NCBI GenBank assembly: GCA_023411035.1 | Contig: JAEYPE010000019.1 | Span: 1 to 40,101 of the forward strand | DNA from: Pseudomonadota bacterium | GTDB taxonomy: Bacteria; Pseudomonadota; Alphaproteobacteria; Azospirillales; Azospirillaceae | Reading direction: 5' to 3' | Length of the DNA stretch: 40,101 nucleotides | Shown: positions 9,914 to 17,495 of the stretch, in pieces | Numbering within the stretch: the first letter of the stretch is position 1 | How the letters are laid out: each line of letters begins with the position of its first letter | Made by a program: the position numbers and the translations under genes | The notes under the pieces: model-generated | What the model was told of the DNA's origin: nothing | The model's database searches: none | The model's input: only the letters and a program-made list of their open reading frames with translations

Positions 9914-11647
9914 TCAGGCCTTCACCCCGTCCTGCCGCATGATGATCCACTGCTGGGCAATGGACAGCGTGTTGTTCCAGGCCCAGTAGATCACCAGACC
10001 AGCCGGGAAGCTGGCGAGCATGAAGGTGAAGACGACGGGCAGGAACTGGAAGATCTTCTGCTGGATCGGATCGGGCGGCGCCGGGTTCAGCTTCTGCTGC
10101 AGGTACATGGTGATGCCCATGATGATCGGCCACAGGCCCAGCATCAGGATGTGCGGCGGCTGCCACGGGATCAGACCGAACAGGTTGAAGATGGTGGTCG
10201 GATCGGGCGCGGACAGGTCGTGAATCCAGCCGAAGAACGGCGCATGCCGCATTTCGATGGTCACGAACAGCACCTTGTAGAGCGCGAAGAAGACCGGGAT
10301 CTGGATCAGGATCGGCAGGCAGCCCGACACCGGGGAGACCTTCTCGCGCTTGTAGAGCGCCATCATCTCCTGGTTCAGGCGGACCTTGTCCTCGCCGAAG
10401 CGGTCGCGCAGCTCCATCATCTTGGGCTGCAGCTTCTTCATCTTGGCCATCGCGTGATAGGACTTGTTGGCCAGCGGGAAGAAGGCCAGCTTCACGATCA
10501 CGGTGAAGACCAGGATGGCCACGCCGAAGTTGCCGAACAGGCGGCCCAGCATGTCCAGCGCGTAGAAGAACGGCTTGGTCAGGAAGTAGAACCAGCCGAA
10601 GTCGATCGCCAGATCGAAGTTGGCGATGCCCAGCTTTTCGGAATACTCGTCCAGCAGGCGGACCTGCTTGGCGCCGGCGAACAGGCGGTCGGTCAGCTCG
10701 ACGGTGGCGCCGGGGGCGACCTCCACGGGCTTGCCCAGCGTGTCCACCTGATAGCGGGGGGTGCCGCCCGGCGCGGAGTAGACGAAGCGGGCGGTCATCG
10801 GGTCCTTCTGGTCGGGGACCAGCGAAACCAGCCAGTACTTGTCGGTGATGCCGATCCAGCCGCCGGTCGACTGGGCGGAGATGGTGCCGGCCTTGCGCAG
10901 ATCGTCGTAGCTGTACTCTTTCAGCTTGCCGTCGAAGACGCCGAGCGGGCCTTCATGCAGGATGTAGAAGCCTTCGGTGTGCGGCGTGCCGGCGCGGCTG
11001 ACGAGGCTGTAGGGCAGCAGGCTGACCGGGGTGGAGCCGGTGTTGTGCACCTTCTGGGTGACGGTGAACATGTAGTTCTTGTCGACCGAGATGGTGCGTT
11101 CGAACACCAAGCCCTTGCCGTTGTCCCAGGTCAGGGTCAGCGGCTGCTCCGGCGTCAGCACCGTGCCGTTGGCGGTCCAGCGGGTGTCGGGACCGGGGAC
11201 CGGCTGCGACTTGTCCTCCGGAACCCAGCCGAACTCGGCGTAATAGGCATCGGGCGTGCCGGCGGGGGCCAGCAGCACGATTTCCGGGCTCTTGGGATCG
11301 GGGTTGACGTGGTAGTCGGCCAGCGTCAGGTCGTCGATGCGCCCCCCCACCAGATTGATCGAACCGTGCAGCGACGGCGTGTTGATCTTGACGCGCGTTC
11401 CGGCGGCCATCTGCTCGGCGAGCAGGTCGGCGCGGTCGCGGACCGTGGCCGTCGCGGGAGCGCCGGGCACCGATCCGGGAACGGCACCCGGCACGGGCGC
11501 GGCGCCCGGCGTCGTCGACTGCTCCGTCTGGGCGGTCTGCTGCGCAGCCTGCTGCTGCACCCGGGGTCCCTCGTAGAAATACTGGAATCCCAGAAGGATG
11601 GCGATCGACAGAGCGATCGCGAGGATGAGGTTGCGTTGGTCGGTCAT
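9914..11647 (-). CDS. yidC: Membrane protein insertase YidC
   Basis: Inner-membrane insertase and chaperone, working alone or with SecYEG. The 577-residue product has the Gram-negative layout: an N-terminal signal-anchor helix at about 7-23 (LILAIALSIAILLGFQYFYE), a Pro/Ala-rich linker, a large periplasmic beta domain (about 90-360) and the conserved C-terminal membrane core. Core motifs include GCLPILIQIPVFFALYKVL and the closing FTFMLASFPAGLVIYWAWNN. The ATG at 11647 is chosen because it begins with the family's MTDQRN-type N-terminus; an upstream ATG would add 26 unconserved residues. yidD ends 26 bases upstream. A terminator follows. Confidence 0.96.
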   Translation of the reverse strand: MTDQRNLILAIALSIAILLGFQYFYEGPRVQQQAAQQTAQTEQSTTPGAAPVPGAVPGSVPGAPATATVRDRADLLAEQMAAGTRVKINTPSLHGSINLVGGRIDDLTLADYHVNPDPKSPEIVLLAPAGTPDAYYAEFGWVPEDKSQPVPGPDTRWTANGTVLTPEQPLTLTWDNGKGLVFERTISVDKNYMFTVTQKVHNTGSTPVSLLPYSLVSRAGTPHTEGFYILHEGPLGVFDGKLKEYSYDDLRKAGTISAQSTGGWIGITDKYWLVSLVPDQKDPMTARFVYSAPGGTPRYQVDTLGKPVEVAPGATVELTDRLFAGAKQVRLLDEYSEKLGIANFDLAIDFGWFYFLTKPFFYALDMLGRLFGNFGVAILVFTVIVKLAFFPLANKSYHAMAKMKKLQPKMMELRDRFGEDKVRLNQEMMALYKREKVSPVSGCLPILIQIPVFFALYKVLFVTIEMRHAPFFGWIHDLSAPDPTTIFNLFGLIPWQPPHILMLGLWPIIMGITMYLQQKLNPAPPDPIQQKIFQFLPVVFTFMLASFPAGLVIYWAWNNTLSIAQQWIIMRQDGVKA

Positions 11648-11673
11648 GGCATCCCGGTTGCCGTGGGCCTTCT

Positions 11674-11994
11674 TCAAGAAGGGGGCCGAACGCCGGTTTT
11701 CAGGCCGGCATGCGAATTGCTGCATCGATGCGCCGCTTCGTCCGGCCCGTGCGAACAGCGGGTGGACCGCCCCGGCTCGGGCACGGGATCATATCCCCAC
11801 CCGCCCCAGGGATGGCAGCGCAGAAGCCTCCGGACGGTCAGCCAACTGCCCCGGATCGCTCCGTGCTTAGATAGCGCGTCCAGCGCATAGTTTGAACAGG
11901 TCGGCTGAAATCGGCAGTGCCACCCGATGAAGGGCGACAGGGTCCACTGATAGCCGACCACGAGCGCGCGCAGAAAATAGGCGAGCGGGCTCAC
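11674..11994 (-). CDS. yidD: Membrane protein insertion efficiency factor YidD
   Basis: Small membrane-associated protein thought to assist YidC-dependent insertion. The conserved core is complete: YQWTLSPFIGWHCRFQPTCS, with the family's paired Cys, then Y-A-L-DALSKHGAIRGSW and RLLRCHPWGGWGYDPVP. It has 106 residues; after the core there is a 25-residue Cys/His-containing extension that is probably not conserved. It starts with GTG overlapping the rnpA stop by 4 bases, giving tight coupling in the order rpmH, rnpA, yidD, yidC. Confidence 0.93.
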   Translation of the reverse strand: MSPLAYFLRALVVGYQWTLSPFIGWHCRFQPTCSNYALDALSKHGAIRGSWLTVRRLLRCHPWGGWGYDPVPEPGRSTRCSHGPDEAAHRCSNSHAGLKTGVRPPS

Positions 11995-12458
11995 GCGCCG
12001 ACCTCCCCGCCGCCGGAACCGTTGCCGGTCCCGCCGTTGGGTCTGACGACGTTTGGCCCGCCATTAGCCTCGCTCTTGGACGCATCGCGCCACAGGCCGA
12101 GGCGTTTCAGCGCCGCGGTCAGATCGCCCAGCAGCTCCGTCCACGGCCTTTCGGCCGTCGCGGCGCGCGCCACCAGCACGAAGTCGTGACCGGGGGCCGC
12201 ATGGGCGGTCAGGATCTGGCGGGCCGCTTCGCGAAGGCGACGGCGGGCGCGATTGCGCACGACCGCGTTGCCAACCTTGCGGCTCGCCGTCAGGCCAAGA
12301 CGAATCGGCGGCTCGCCAGGGGCGGGCCGCTGCCGTTCGTCGTGTCGGCGCACCTGCAGGATAAGGCCGGGAGCCACATGCTTGCGCCGTGTACCGGCCA
12401 CGGCCAGAAATTCCGGCCGCCGCTTCAGGCGCCCGACCCTGGGGTCCGGCGCCGCCAT
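11991..12458 (-). CDS. rnpA: Ribonuclease P protein component
   Basis: Protein subunit of RNase P, which with the M1 RNA trims tRNA 5' leaders. The basic signature VGNAVVRNRARRRLREAAR is intact at about residues 63-81, and the N-terminal LKRRPEFLAVAGTRRK matches the family's substrate-binding region. At 155 residues it is longer than usual because of a Gly/Asn/Ser-rich, probably disordered C-terminal tail (about residues 130-155). It begins 5 bases after the rpmH stop and overlaps yidD by 4 bases. The RNA partner gene (rnpB) is not in the window. Confidence 0.95.
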   Translation of the reverse strand: MAAPDPRVGRLKRRPEFLAVAGTRRKHVAPGLILQVRRHDERQRPAPGEPPIRLGLTASRKVGNAVVRNRARRRLREAARQILTAHAAPGHDFVLVARAATAERPWTELLGDLTAALKRLGLWRDASKSEANGGPNVVRPNGGTGNGSGGGEVGA

Positions 12459-12463
12459 GCGTA

Positions 12464-12598
12464 TCAGGCGCTCAGGACCTTGCGGCCCTTGGCGCGACGG
12501 CGGGCAATCACCTTGCGGCCACCGACGGTCGCCATACGGGCGCGGAAGCCATGCCGGCGCTTGCGCACGATTTTGCTGGGCTGGAACGTGCGTTTCAC
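12464..12598 (-). CDS. rpmH: 50S ribosomal protein L34
   Basis: Very small, very basic ribosomal protein, 44 residues, nearly identical in form to the family: KRTFQPSKIVRKRRHGFRAR, followed by the MATVGGRKVIARRRAKGRK segment. The start codon is GTG at 12598; no in-frame ATG fits. A GAGGAG ribosome-binding sequence sits 9 bases upstream. An ATG in another frame between them reads only three codons and its TGA overlaps the GTG start. It is the first gene of the rpmH-rnpA-yidD-yidC unit and has a strong promoter directly upstream. Confidence 0.96.
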   Translation of the reverse strand: MKRTFQPSKIVRKRRHGFRARMATVGGRKVIARRRAKGRKVLSA

Positions 12599-12640
12599 GG
12601 CACCATACTCCTCGATCTCAGGGCAAAAAATGAGCCCCGC

Positions 12641-12669
12641 TGTATAGAGGTACCGCCCCCCGGAGTCAA
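12641..12669 (-). promoter_or_regulatory. Sigma70-type promoter of rpmH operon
   Basis: On the minus strand TTGACT (12664-12669) and TATACA (12641-12646) are separated by exactly 17 bases. Each box differs from the sigma70 consensus at one position. The expected transcript starts about 35 bases before the GTG of rpmH. This is the best promoter match in the window, as expected for a ribosomal protein gene. Confidence 0.75.
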
Positions 12670-12815
12670 TCACGCGCTGTCCCCCGGCTGTGGGAAATAT
12701 TCTCCGTCCGGATGGGGAAAGGCGCAAAGGGGGGTGAAAAGGGATAGGCGGCTGCCTCCCCCGCCGTGCGGCGTGTTTATCCCCAGACATCGCGAAAGGA
12801 CCAGGGGAAGTCGGC

Positions 12816-14342
12816 ATGCTGCACCGGCGGCAGTTCATCGTGTCCAGAAAAGCCCATGCCCTTCGTCCGGATTGGGTGACCCGCGACATCGGCGGGCTGG
12901 TCCTATCGCACTGTCCCGACCTGCCGGTGCGGCGCGTGCCGGGCGCCGGCAAGACGGTCTGGCACCTGCTGGGCCTTCCCGTGCAGACCGACCCCACCCG
13001 CCCCGACCCGGCGGAGGCTCTGGCCGAGTTGGGGGCCGAATTGGGGGCCGAATCGGGGGCCGGTGCCATCGCCGACCTCTGCCGCTCCTGGGCGGGCCGC
13101 TGGCTTCTGCTGAACAACCGGGCGGTCCATCTGGACACGGGCGGGACGCTCGGCTGCTTCTACGGGATGGTGGACGGGGGGCTGACGCTGGCCTCCAGCG
13201 CCGGGGTGATGGCCGAACTGCTGGGGGAGGAGGCCGTCTTCCGCCGCCCGCTGGCGCACGAGGCCGGGCTGGACTGGTACCCGCTGCCCGGCTCCGGGCT
13301 GAAGGGGGTGCGGCGGCTGCTGCCGACCCAGCGGCTCGACCCCGCCCGTCCGATGGGCGACGAAGGCTTCCTGACCGTCCGCCGGCCCTTGCCCCCGGTT
13401 CCGCCGGGCTTTTCCGATTCGCAGGCGTACGAGCGGATGGAATCCATCCTGGTCACCGCCATCCGCAACCTGCACCGGGCCGTATCCGGGCCGGAGGGCG
13501 GAAACCGCCCGCTGATGCTTCAACTCACCGCCGGGTACGACACGCGGCTGCTGCTGGCGGCGGCGCGCAAGGCCGATGTTCCCTTCGCCACCTTCACCTT
13601 CGACCACCGCGACCTGACGCCGGGCGACCGCAAGCTGCCGCCGAGGCTGGCCCGGCTGGCCGGGGTGGAGCATCACCTGATCCCCTGCCCGCCGCCGGAT
13701 GCGCAGCGCGCGCGGGACTATGCGGCCCACACCGGCGGGCACACCGCGGCGATGGACGGGGAATTCTACGCCAACGGCGCCTGGGACGGCGTTCCGGAGG
13801 GGGCCGTCGTCCTGCACGGCGGCGTGTTCGAGGTGGCGCGCTGCTTCTACTGGGACCAGATCCCGCCGGGCCTCGCCCCGGATGCCGAGGACACCGCCGC
13901 ACGCCTGTTCGACGCCTTCCGCGGCAAGCTCTACAACCCGCCGTCCCATTGCGAATCGCTGCGCGACTGGCTGGGCTGGGTGGCGCGGACGCCGGACGTC
14001 CTGCCGGGCGGCAGCATGGATCTGCGCGACCGATTCTATCTGGAGCAGCGGGTGGCCGGCTGGCTGTCGGCCATCGACCAAGGGGTGGACCTGACCGGGC
14101 GGCAGCTTTTCCAGGTCGGCAACTGCGCGGACTTCCTGGCGATTGCGCTGGCGATGCCGGTGGATGTCCGCCGCTCCAGCCGGCATCACGCGGAGCTGAT
14201 CCGCCGCATGGCCCCCGACCTGCTGAGCGAGCCGATCAACCCGCCGCAGCCCGCCGTGCTGCGCCAGCTCCGCAAGCTGCCGCGCCGCCTGAACAAGCTG
14301 CGCACGGCGATCGGGCATCATTTGGCGGGGACGTCGGCTTAG
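12816..14342 (+). CDS. Asparagine-synthetase-like protein (amidotransferase-like, no glutaminase Cys)
   Basis: 508 residues resembling the asparagine synthetase B fold found in polysaccharide loci. Residues 1-180 look like a degenerate class II glutamine amidotransferase domain (WAGRWLLL, GGTLGCFYG, LTLASSAGVMAELLG), but the required Cys at position 2 is absent, since the protein begins MLHRRQ. The synthetase half carries LQLTAGYDTRLLLAA near residue 232, the equivalent of the SGGxDS pyrophosphate-binding loop. Enzymes of this type can amidate a sugar carboxyl group, which would fit the nucleotide-sugar dehydrogenase in this locus, though ammonia would have to come from elsewhere. It contains a 12-base tandem duplication (13029-13052). 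It is transcribed towards the glycosyltransferase cluster. Family call fairly sure, role inferred. Confidence 0.7.
   Translation: MLHRRQFIVSRKAHALRPDWVTRDIGGLVLSHCPDLPVRRVPGAGKTVWHLLGLPVQTDPTRPDPAEALAELGAELGAESGAGAIADLCRSWAGRWLLLNNRAVHLDTGGTLGCFYGMVDGGLTLASSAGVMAELLGEEAVFRRPLAHEAGLDWYPLPGSGLKGVRRLLPTQRLDPARPMGDEGFLTVRRPLPPVPPGFSDSQAYERMESILVTAIRNLHRAVSGPEGGNRPLMLQLTAGYDTRLLLAAARKADVPFATFTFDHRDLTPGDRKLPPRLARLAGVEHHLIPCPPPDAQRARDYAAHTGGHTAAMDGEFYANGAWDGVPEGAVVLHGGVFEVARCFYWDQIPPGLAPDAEDTAARLFDAFRGKLYNPPSHCESLRDWLGWVARTPDVLPGGSMDLRDRFYLEQRVAGWLSAIDQGVDLTGRQLFQVGNCADFLAIALAMPVDVRRSSRHHAELIRRMAPDLLSEPINPPQPAVLRQLRKLPRRLNKLRTAIGHHLAGTSA
13029..13052 (+). repeat. Exact 12-bp tandem duplication in asparagine-synthetase-like gene
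   Basis: TTGGGGGCCGAA occurs twice in a row, followed by a partly matching third copy. It encodes the peptide AELGAELGAESGAG and keeps the frame. One of three such 12-bp in-frame duplications in the window. Confidence 0.85.
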
Positions 14343-14352
14343 GTCATCGGCG

Positions 14353-15282
14353 TCAGGGGGAGGTGTGGCGGATGCCGACCGGCCCCCTCCCTTCCTCTCC
14401 CCCGCTGGGCTGGAGAGGGGATAGAGGCGCGGCGGTGGCGGACAGGTGCAGCCAGCGGCGGTAGGCATCCTCGCTCACGGGGGCGCGGTGCTTCAGGCCG
14501 ATCCGGACGATCTCCGGCAGGGCCAGCAGCACCTTCAGGTCGGTCAGCCGCGGACCGTGGCGCAGGTTCTTCCAACTGTTGCCGATCCAGCTCCGCAGGA
14601 AGCGCCAGGGCAGCAGGCGGGCGGGGCAGCGGGCGATCTCGCGGATCAGGTCGTTGCGGTGGTTGTAGAAACGCTCCAGCCCCGGCTTGCGGCCCTTCTC
14701 GCTCCTGTCGTGATGGACCATCACGCCGGGCAGCGCGACCACCCGGTGACCGGCGCCCATCAGCCGCAGGCAGCGGTCCTTCTCCTCCCCCTGGCGGTAC
14801 AGTTCCGGGATGTAGAGGCCGGTGGCGGCGATGGCGCTGCGGCGCAGCAGGTGGCCGCATCCGACGTACCAGGGCGCGTCGAAGGGCTCGGATCGGGGCG
14901 GGAAATAGACCAGCCCGTCGCGCGTTTCGATGTTGCAGGCCGCCGCCGCCACGTCGGGGTGCGTCTCCATATAGGCCACCGTGCGGGCGAGGCCGTCCGG
15001 TTCGGCGAACCAGGAATCGTCGTCCACCGACAGCACGTAATCGCCCGCCGTGTTCACGAAGCCGAAATTGCGGGCGTGGATCAGCCCGGCGTTGTGCGGC
15101 AGCCGGACATGACGGACGGTGGGGAACTCCGCCCGCAGCATCGCGCCGGTGCCGTCCGTGGACCCGTCGTCCACCACCAGGATTTCCGCCACCGGATGCG
15201 TCTGGGCGAGCAGGCGGGACAGCGCCGTGCGAAGCTCCGGCGCGCGGTTGAAGGTGGCGATGACGGCGCTGACGGTCGGCAT
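14353..15282 (-). CDS. Family 2 glycosyltransferase
   Basis: GT-A-fold transferase of 309 residues that should add one sugar from an NDP donor to the lipid-linked repeat unit in the cytoplasm. The N-terminus has the GT2 start VSAVIATFNRAPELRTAL and VVDDGSTDGT. A DxD-type metal site lies in LSVDDDSWF near residue 90. EKDRCLRLMGAGHRVVAL with VMVHHDRSEKGR is typical of rhamnosyltransferase-like GT2 proteins. There is no membrane segment. The last 20 or so codons run through a GGAGAGG hairpin repeat, giving an odd SPLQPSGGEEGRGPVG tail that probably is not functional. Its ATG abuts the stop of the next gene upstream with no gap. Donor and linkage unknown. Confidence 0.85.
   Translation of the reverse strand: MPTVSAVIATFNRAPELRTALSRLLAQTHPVAEILVVDDGSTDGTGAMLRAEFPTVRHVRLPHNAGLIHARNFGFVNTAGDYVLSVDDDSWFAEPDGLARTVAYMETHPDVAAAACNIETRDGLVYFPPRSEPFDAPWYVGCGHLLRRSAIAATGLYIPELYRQGEEKDRCLRLMGAGHRVVALPGVMVHHDRSEKGRKPGLERFYNHRNDLIREIARCPARLLPWRFLRSWIGNSWKNLRHGPRLTDLKVLLALPEIVRIGLKHRAPVSEDAYRRWLHLSATAAPLSPLQPSGGEEGRGPVGIRHTSP
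14394..14418. repeat. GGAGAGG hairpin repeat in glycosyltransferase 3' end
   Basis: CCTCTCC (14394-14400) pairs perfectly with GGAGAGG (14412-14418) around an 11-base loop. It lies inside the last codons of the GT2 gene, in the convergent space with the asparagine-synthetase-like gene. It resembles the hairpins near 3799 and 30148 and may serve both genes as a terminator. Confidence 0.5.
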
Positions 15283-16287
15283 TCACGCGACTTCGCTGGA
15301 GGAGGACGAGGATGCGCGCGGACGCTCGGGCAGGGGGAGCATGACGGGTGGGCGCTTCAGCTCCTCCGGGTAATCGTCGCGCAGGCCGGACAGGTAGTTC
15401 TCCAGGAAGACCCACAGGCCCCGGAAGTCCCGGTTCAGCAGATAATGGGCGGAGTATTTGGCGATCATGCGGGGGATCACCGCCGCCTTCTCGTAGTTGG
15501 CGTGGATGTAGCCCATGTTGCGGAAGAAATGCGGCGCCCGGTCGGCCCGCATCGTCTCCACCGTGCCCAGCCGCCCGCCCAGCACCTTGTGCTCCGTCCG
15601 CGACATGCCGGGATGGATGTGGACGGCCTTCACCGCGGTGCCGACCCTCATCCCGGCGCGGCGGGCGCGCAGGGTGAACTCGTACTCGTCGCCCCAGATG
15701 AACATCTCGCGCTTCACGTTGCCGATCCGCTCGAACACGGTCCGCCCGATCAGCGTGCCGTTGAACGGCGCGATGGTGCCGGGCACCAGCCCATCCACCG
15801 CCCGCGCCACCAGAGTGTCCGGGTCGCGGATGCCCTGCATGGGAAAGGCCAGGGTGGAGCGGTCCTCCGCCGCCAGAACCAGCGGGCCGACCATGTCCAG
15901 CCCGTGCCGCTCCGCCTGGGCCAGCAGTTCGGCCAGGGCATCGGGCTGCGGGATGCCGTCGTCGTCGGTGCTCCAGACCCAGCGGCACCCGAGGCCGAGC
16001 GCCGTCCCGAACGCCGTGTGATAGGCCCCGGCGGAGCCGCAATTGGCCTGCCGCACCACGGCCAGAACGCCGCCATGCTTCTCCGTCCGCGCGGCGAGCC
16101 ATTCCGGCGTGCCGTCGCCGGACCCGCTGTCCACCACGACCAGCCGTTCCGGACGCGGGTGCTGCCCCAGGATCGCCGCGACGCAGGTTTCCAGCAGCGG
16201 CAGGCGGTTGTGGGTGACGACGATCGCCACGACGCCGTGGGCGATGTCCGCCGGAAACATGTCCGCCGAAAATGTATCCTGTGCCAT
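15283..16287 (-). CDS. Family 2 glycosyltransferase (GlfT2/rhamnosyltransferase-like)
   Basis: GT2 enzyme of 334 residues. Motifs: VVAIVVTHNRLPLLETCV, VVVDSGSGDGTPEWLA, QANCGSAGAYHTAF and CRWVWSTDDDGIPQPDALAE. The last is the metal-binding DDD plus acceptor-site pattern found in galactofuranosyl- and rhamnosyl-transferases, so a deoxyhexose or furanose donor is plausible. The C-terminus has a run of six Ser (RASSSSSSEVA). The start is uncertain: ATG at 16287 has an AGGAAGGA ribosome-binding sequence, while an in-frame ATG at 16317 overlaps the upstream stop (TGATG) and could be coupled. I take 16287. It is probably soluble or peripheral on the inner membrane. Confidence 0.85.
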   Translation of the reverse strand: MAQDTFSADMFPADIAHGVVAIVVTHNRLPLLETCVAAILGQHPRPERLVVVDSGSGDGTPEWLAARTEKHGGVLAVVRQANCGSAGAYHTAFGTALGLGCRWVWSTDDDGIPQPDALAELLAQAERHGLDMVGPLVLAAEDRSTLAFPMQGIRDPDTLVARAVDGLVPGTIAPFNGTLIGRTVFERIGNVKREMFIWGDEYEFTLRARRAGMRVGTAVKAVHIHPGMSRTEHKVLGGRLGTVETMRADRAPHFFRNMGYIHANYEKAAVIPRMIAKYSAHYLLNRDFRGLWVFLENYLSGLRDDYPEELKRPPVMLPLPERPRASSSSSSEVA

Positions 16288-16316
16288 GGCCGGGCGGTCC
16301 TTCCTGGTCCTGTCCA

Positions 16317-17495
16317 TCAGTCGGTTTGGGTGCGATAGGGGGCGCAATCGGCCTGCATCGGCCGGCAGGGCAGGATGGCGACGTCCGGCGACGGGTCGGC
16401 GGCGGTCAGCACCCCCATCCGCACCAGCGTTTGGGCGACCGTCCGCGCGGCGTAAATCTGCCCTTCCAGGCTCCAGCGGCTGCCGTTGGGGGCGTAGAGA
16501 TCCTGTACCCCGCCCACGGCCAGCGCCGTCAGGCCGGAGGCCAGCGGCACCGCCTGAAGGGTCGGGTCGGCGCTCAGAACCTCCTCCACCGCGGACCGGA
16601 GGGGCGGGGGATCGACCAGGAAATCGGCGTAGACCGTGCCCTTGTCCGGCGCCACCAGCAGCAGGAAGCGGGTCACCCCGTTGGCCTCCACCGCGTCCTG
16701 GACCGCGCGCAGGTTGGCGCGCCGCTCCTCCAGCAGCCGGCGGTCGGCGTGCCAGGGATGGAAATCCTCGGCGTGGAAGAGGGTCGTCGACGCGGCGGCG
16801 GAACTGAACAGCCCGGCATAGGCCAGCGTCCGCTCCTCCACCGGCCCGTCCTTGCGGTTCAGCAGCGTGCGCGGCAGCGCCTTGGCCAGCAGGTCCAGCG
16901 CGTGGCCGACCGGTGGCGGGTTCCAGGACTGCGCGCGGGCGCGCTTCCAGGGCCGCGGCTGCCGGTTGAGAGGCTGGGACGCGACGGGGCGCGGCGCCGT
17001 GGCCTTGTGGGTGTGGGCCGCGGTGACGATGGGCGGGCCGAGGCCGCCGCTCTGCTCCCTCAGGTCGCGCTCGGACAGTTGCAGGACCAGGACCCGCGGC
17101 GGGCGCTCCCGGAAGTCGGGAGAGGCCAGATAGGTCGCCAGCGGCGGGGTATCCGGGGGCCGTACCCCCACGGTCAGGCCGGTCAGGTTGCGCAGATGGT
17201 CGGTCCAGTAATGGCCGTAGGGGGTGTGGCGCTCCTCCGGGCCGGGCCGGGAGAAGCCGTCGCCGAACACCAGCACGTCGTAGGAGGCGCCGGGCCGCTC
17301 GGCCTCGGCCAGCGGCGGCACGAAGATCGCCTGCGGGGCCGTCGGGCCGAAGTGGTTCTCCGCGAAGCCGCCCAGCCGCGTCAGGTCACCGTCCGGCGGG
17401 TCCAGCGCGAAGGCCAGCGGCAAAACCAGTGCCGCCCCCAGAGCCAGCCCACGCAGAACGATCCGGTCCAACCCGCCTCTCACGACGCGCCTCAC
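16317..17495 (-). CDS. AlgX/AlgJ-like SGNH-fold protein with missing catalytic residues
   Basis: 392 residues: an N-terminal signal or anchor helix (about 9-30, LRGLALGAALVLPLAFAL) and one periplasmic SGNH-hydrolase-like domain. The domain is recognisable from VLVFGDGFS near residue 79, LLLVAPDKGTVYADFL and a C-terminal NGSRWSLEGQIYAA. In active relatives, which O-acetylate polysaccharides, these read GDS and DxxHW. Here the nucleophile Ser is Gly80, the Asp is Asn337 and the His is Arg340, so it is probably inactive as an esterase or acetyltransferase. It could be a structural or polymer-binding component. The start is GTG, overlapping the stop of the polymerase gene by 4 bases. Fold call is by motif, not by alignment. 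Confidence 0.65.
   Translation of the reverse strand: MRRVVRGGLDRIVLRGLALGAALVLPLAFALDPPDGDLTRLGGFAENHFGPTAPQAIFVPPLAEAERPGASYDVLVFGDGFSRPGPEERHTPYGHYWTDHLRNLTGLTVGVRPPDTPPLATYLASPDFRERPPRVLVLQLSERDLREQSGGLGPPIVTAAHTHKATAPRPVASQPLNRQPRPWKRARAQSWNPPPVGHALDLLAKALPRTLLNRKDGPVEERTLAYAGLFSSAAASTTLFHAEDFHPWHADRRLLEERRANLRAVQDAVEANGVTRFLLLVAPDKGTVYADFLVDPPPLRSAVEEVLSADPTLQAVPLASGLTALAVGGVQDLYAPNGSRWSLEGQIYAARTVAQTLVRMGVLTAADPSPDVAILPCRPMQADCAPYRTQTD

Noticed and set aside
12689..12785. DnaA-box-like sequences (TTATCCCCA at 12777-12785, TGTGGGAAA at 12689-12697) upstream of rpmH, suggesting a replication origin
   Set aside because: Each has one or more mismatches, there are only two or three, no AT-rich unwinding region is present and no dnaA or dnaN gene is nearby. 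In this lineage rpmH need not mark the origin.
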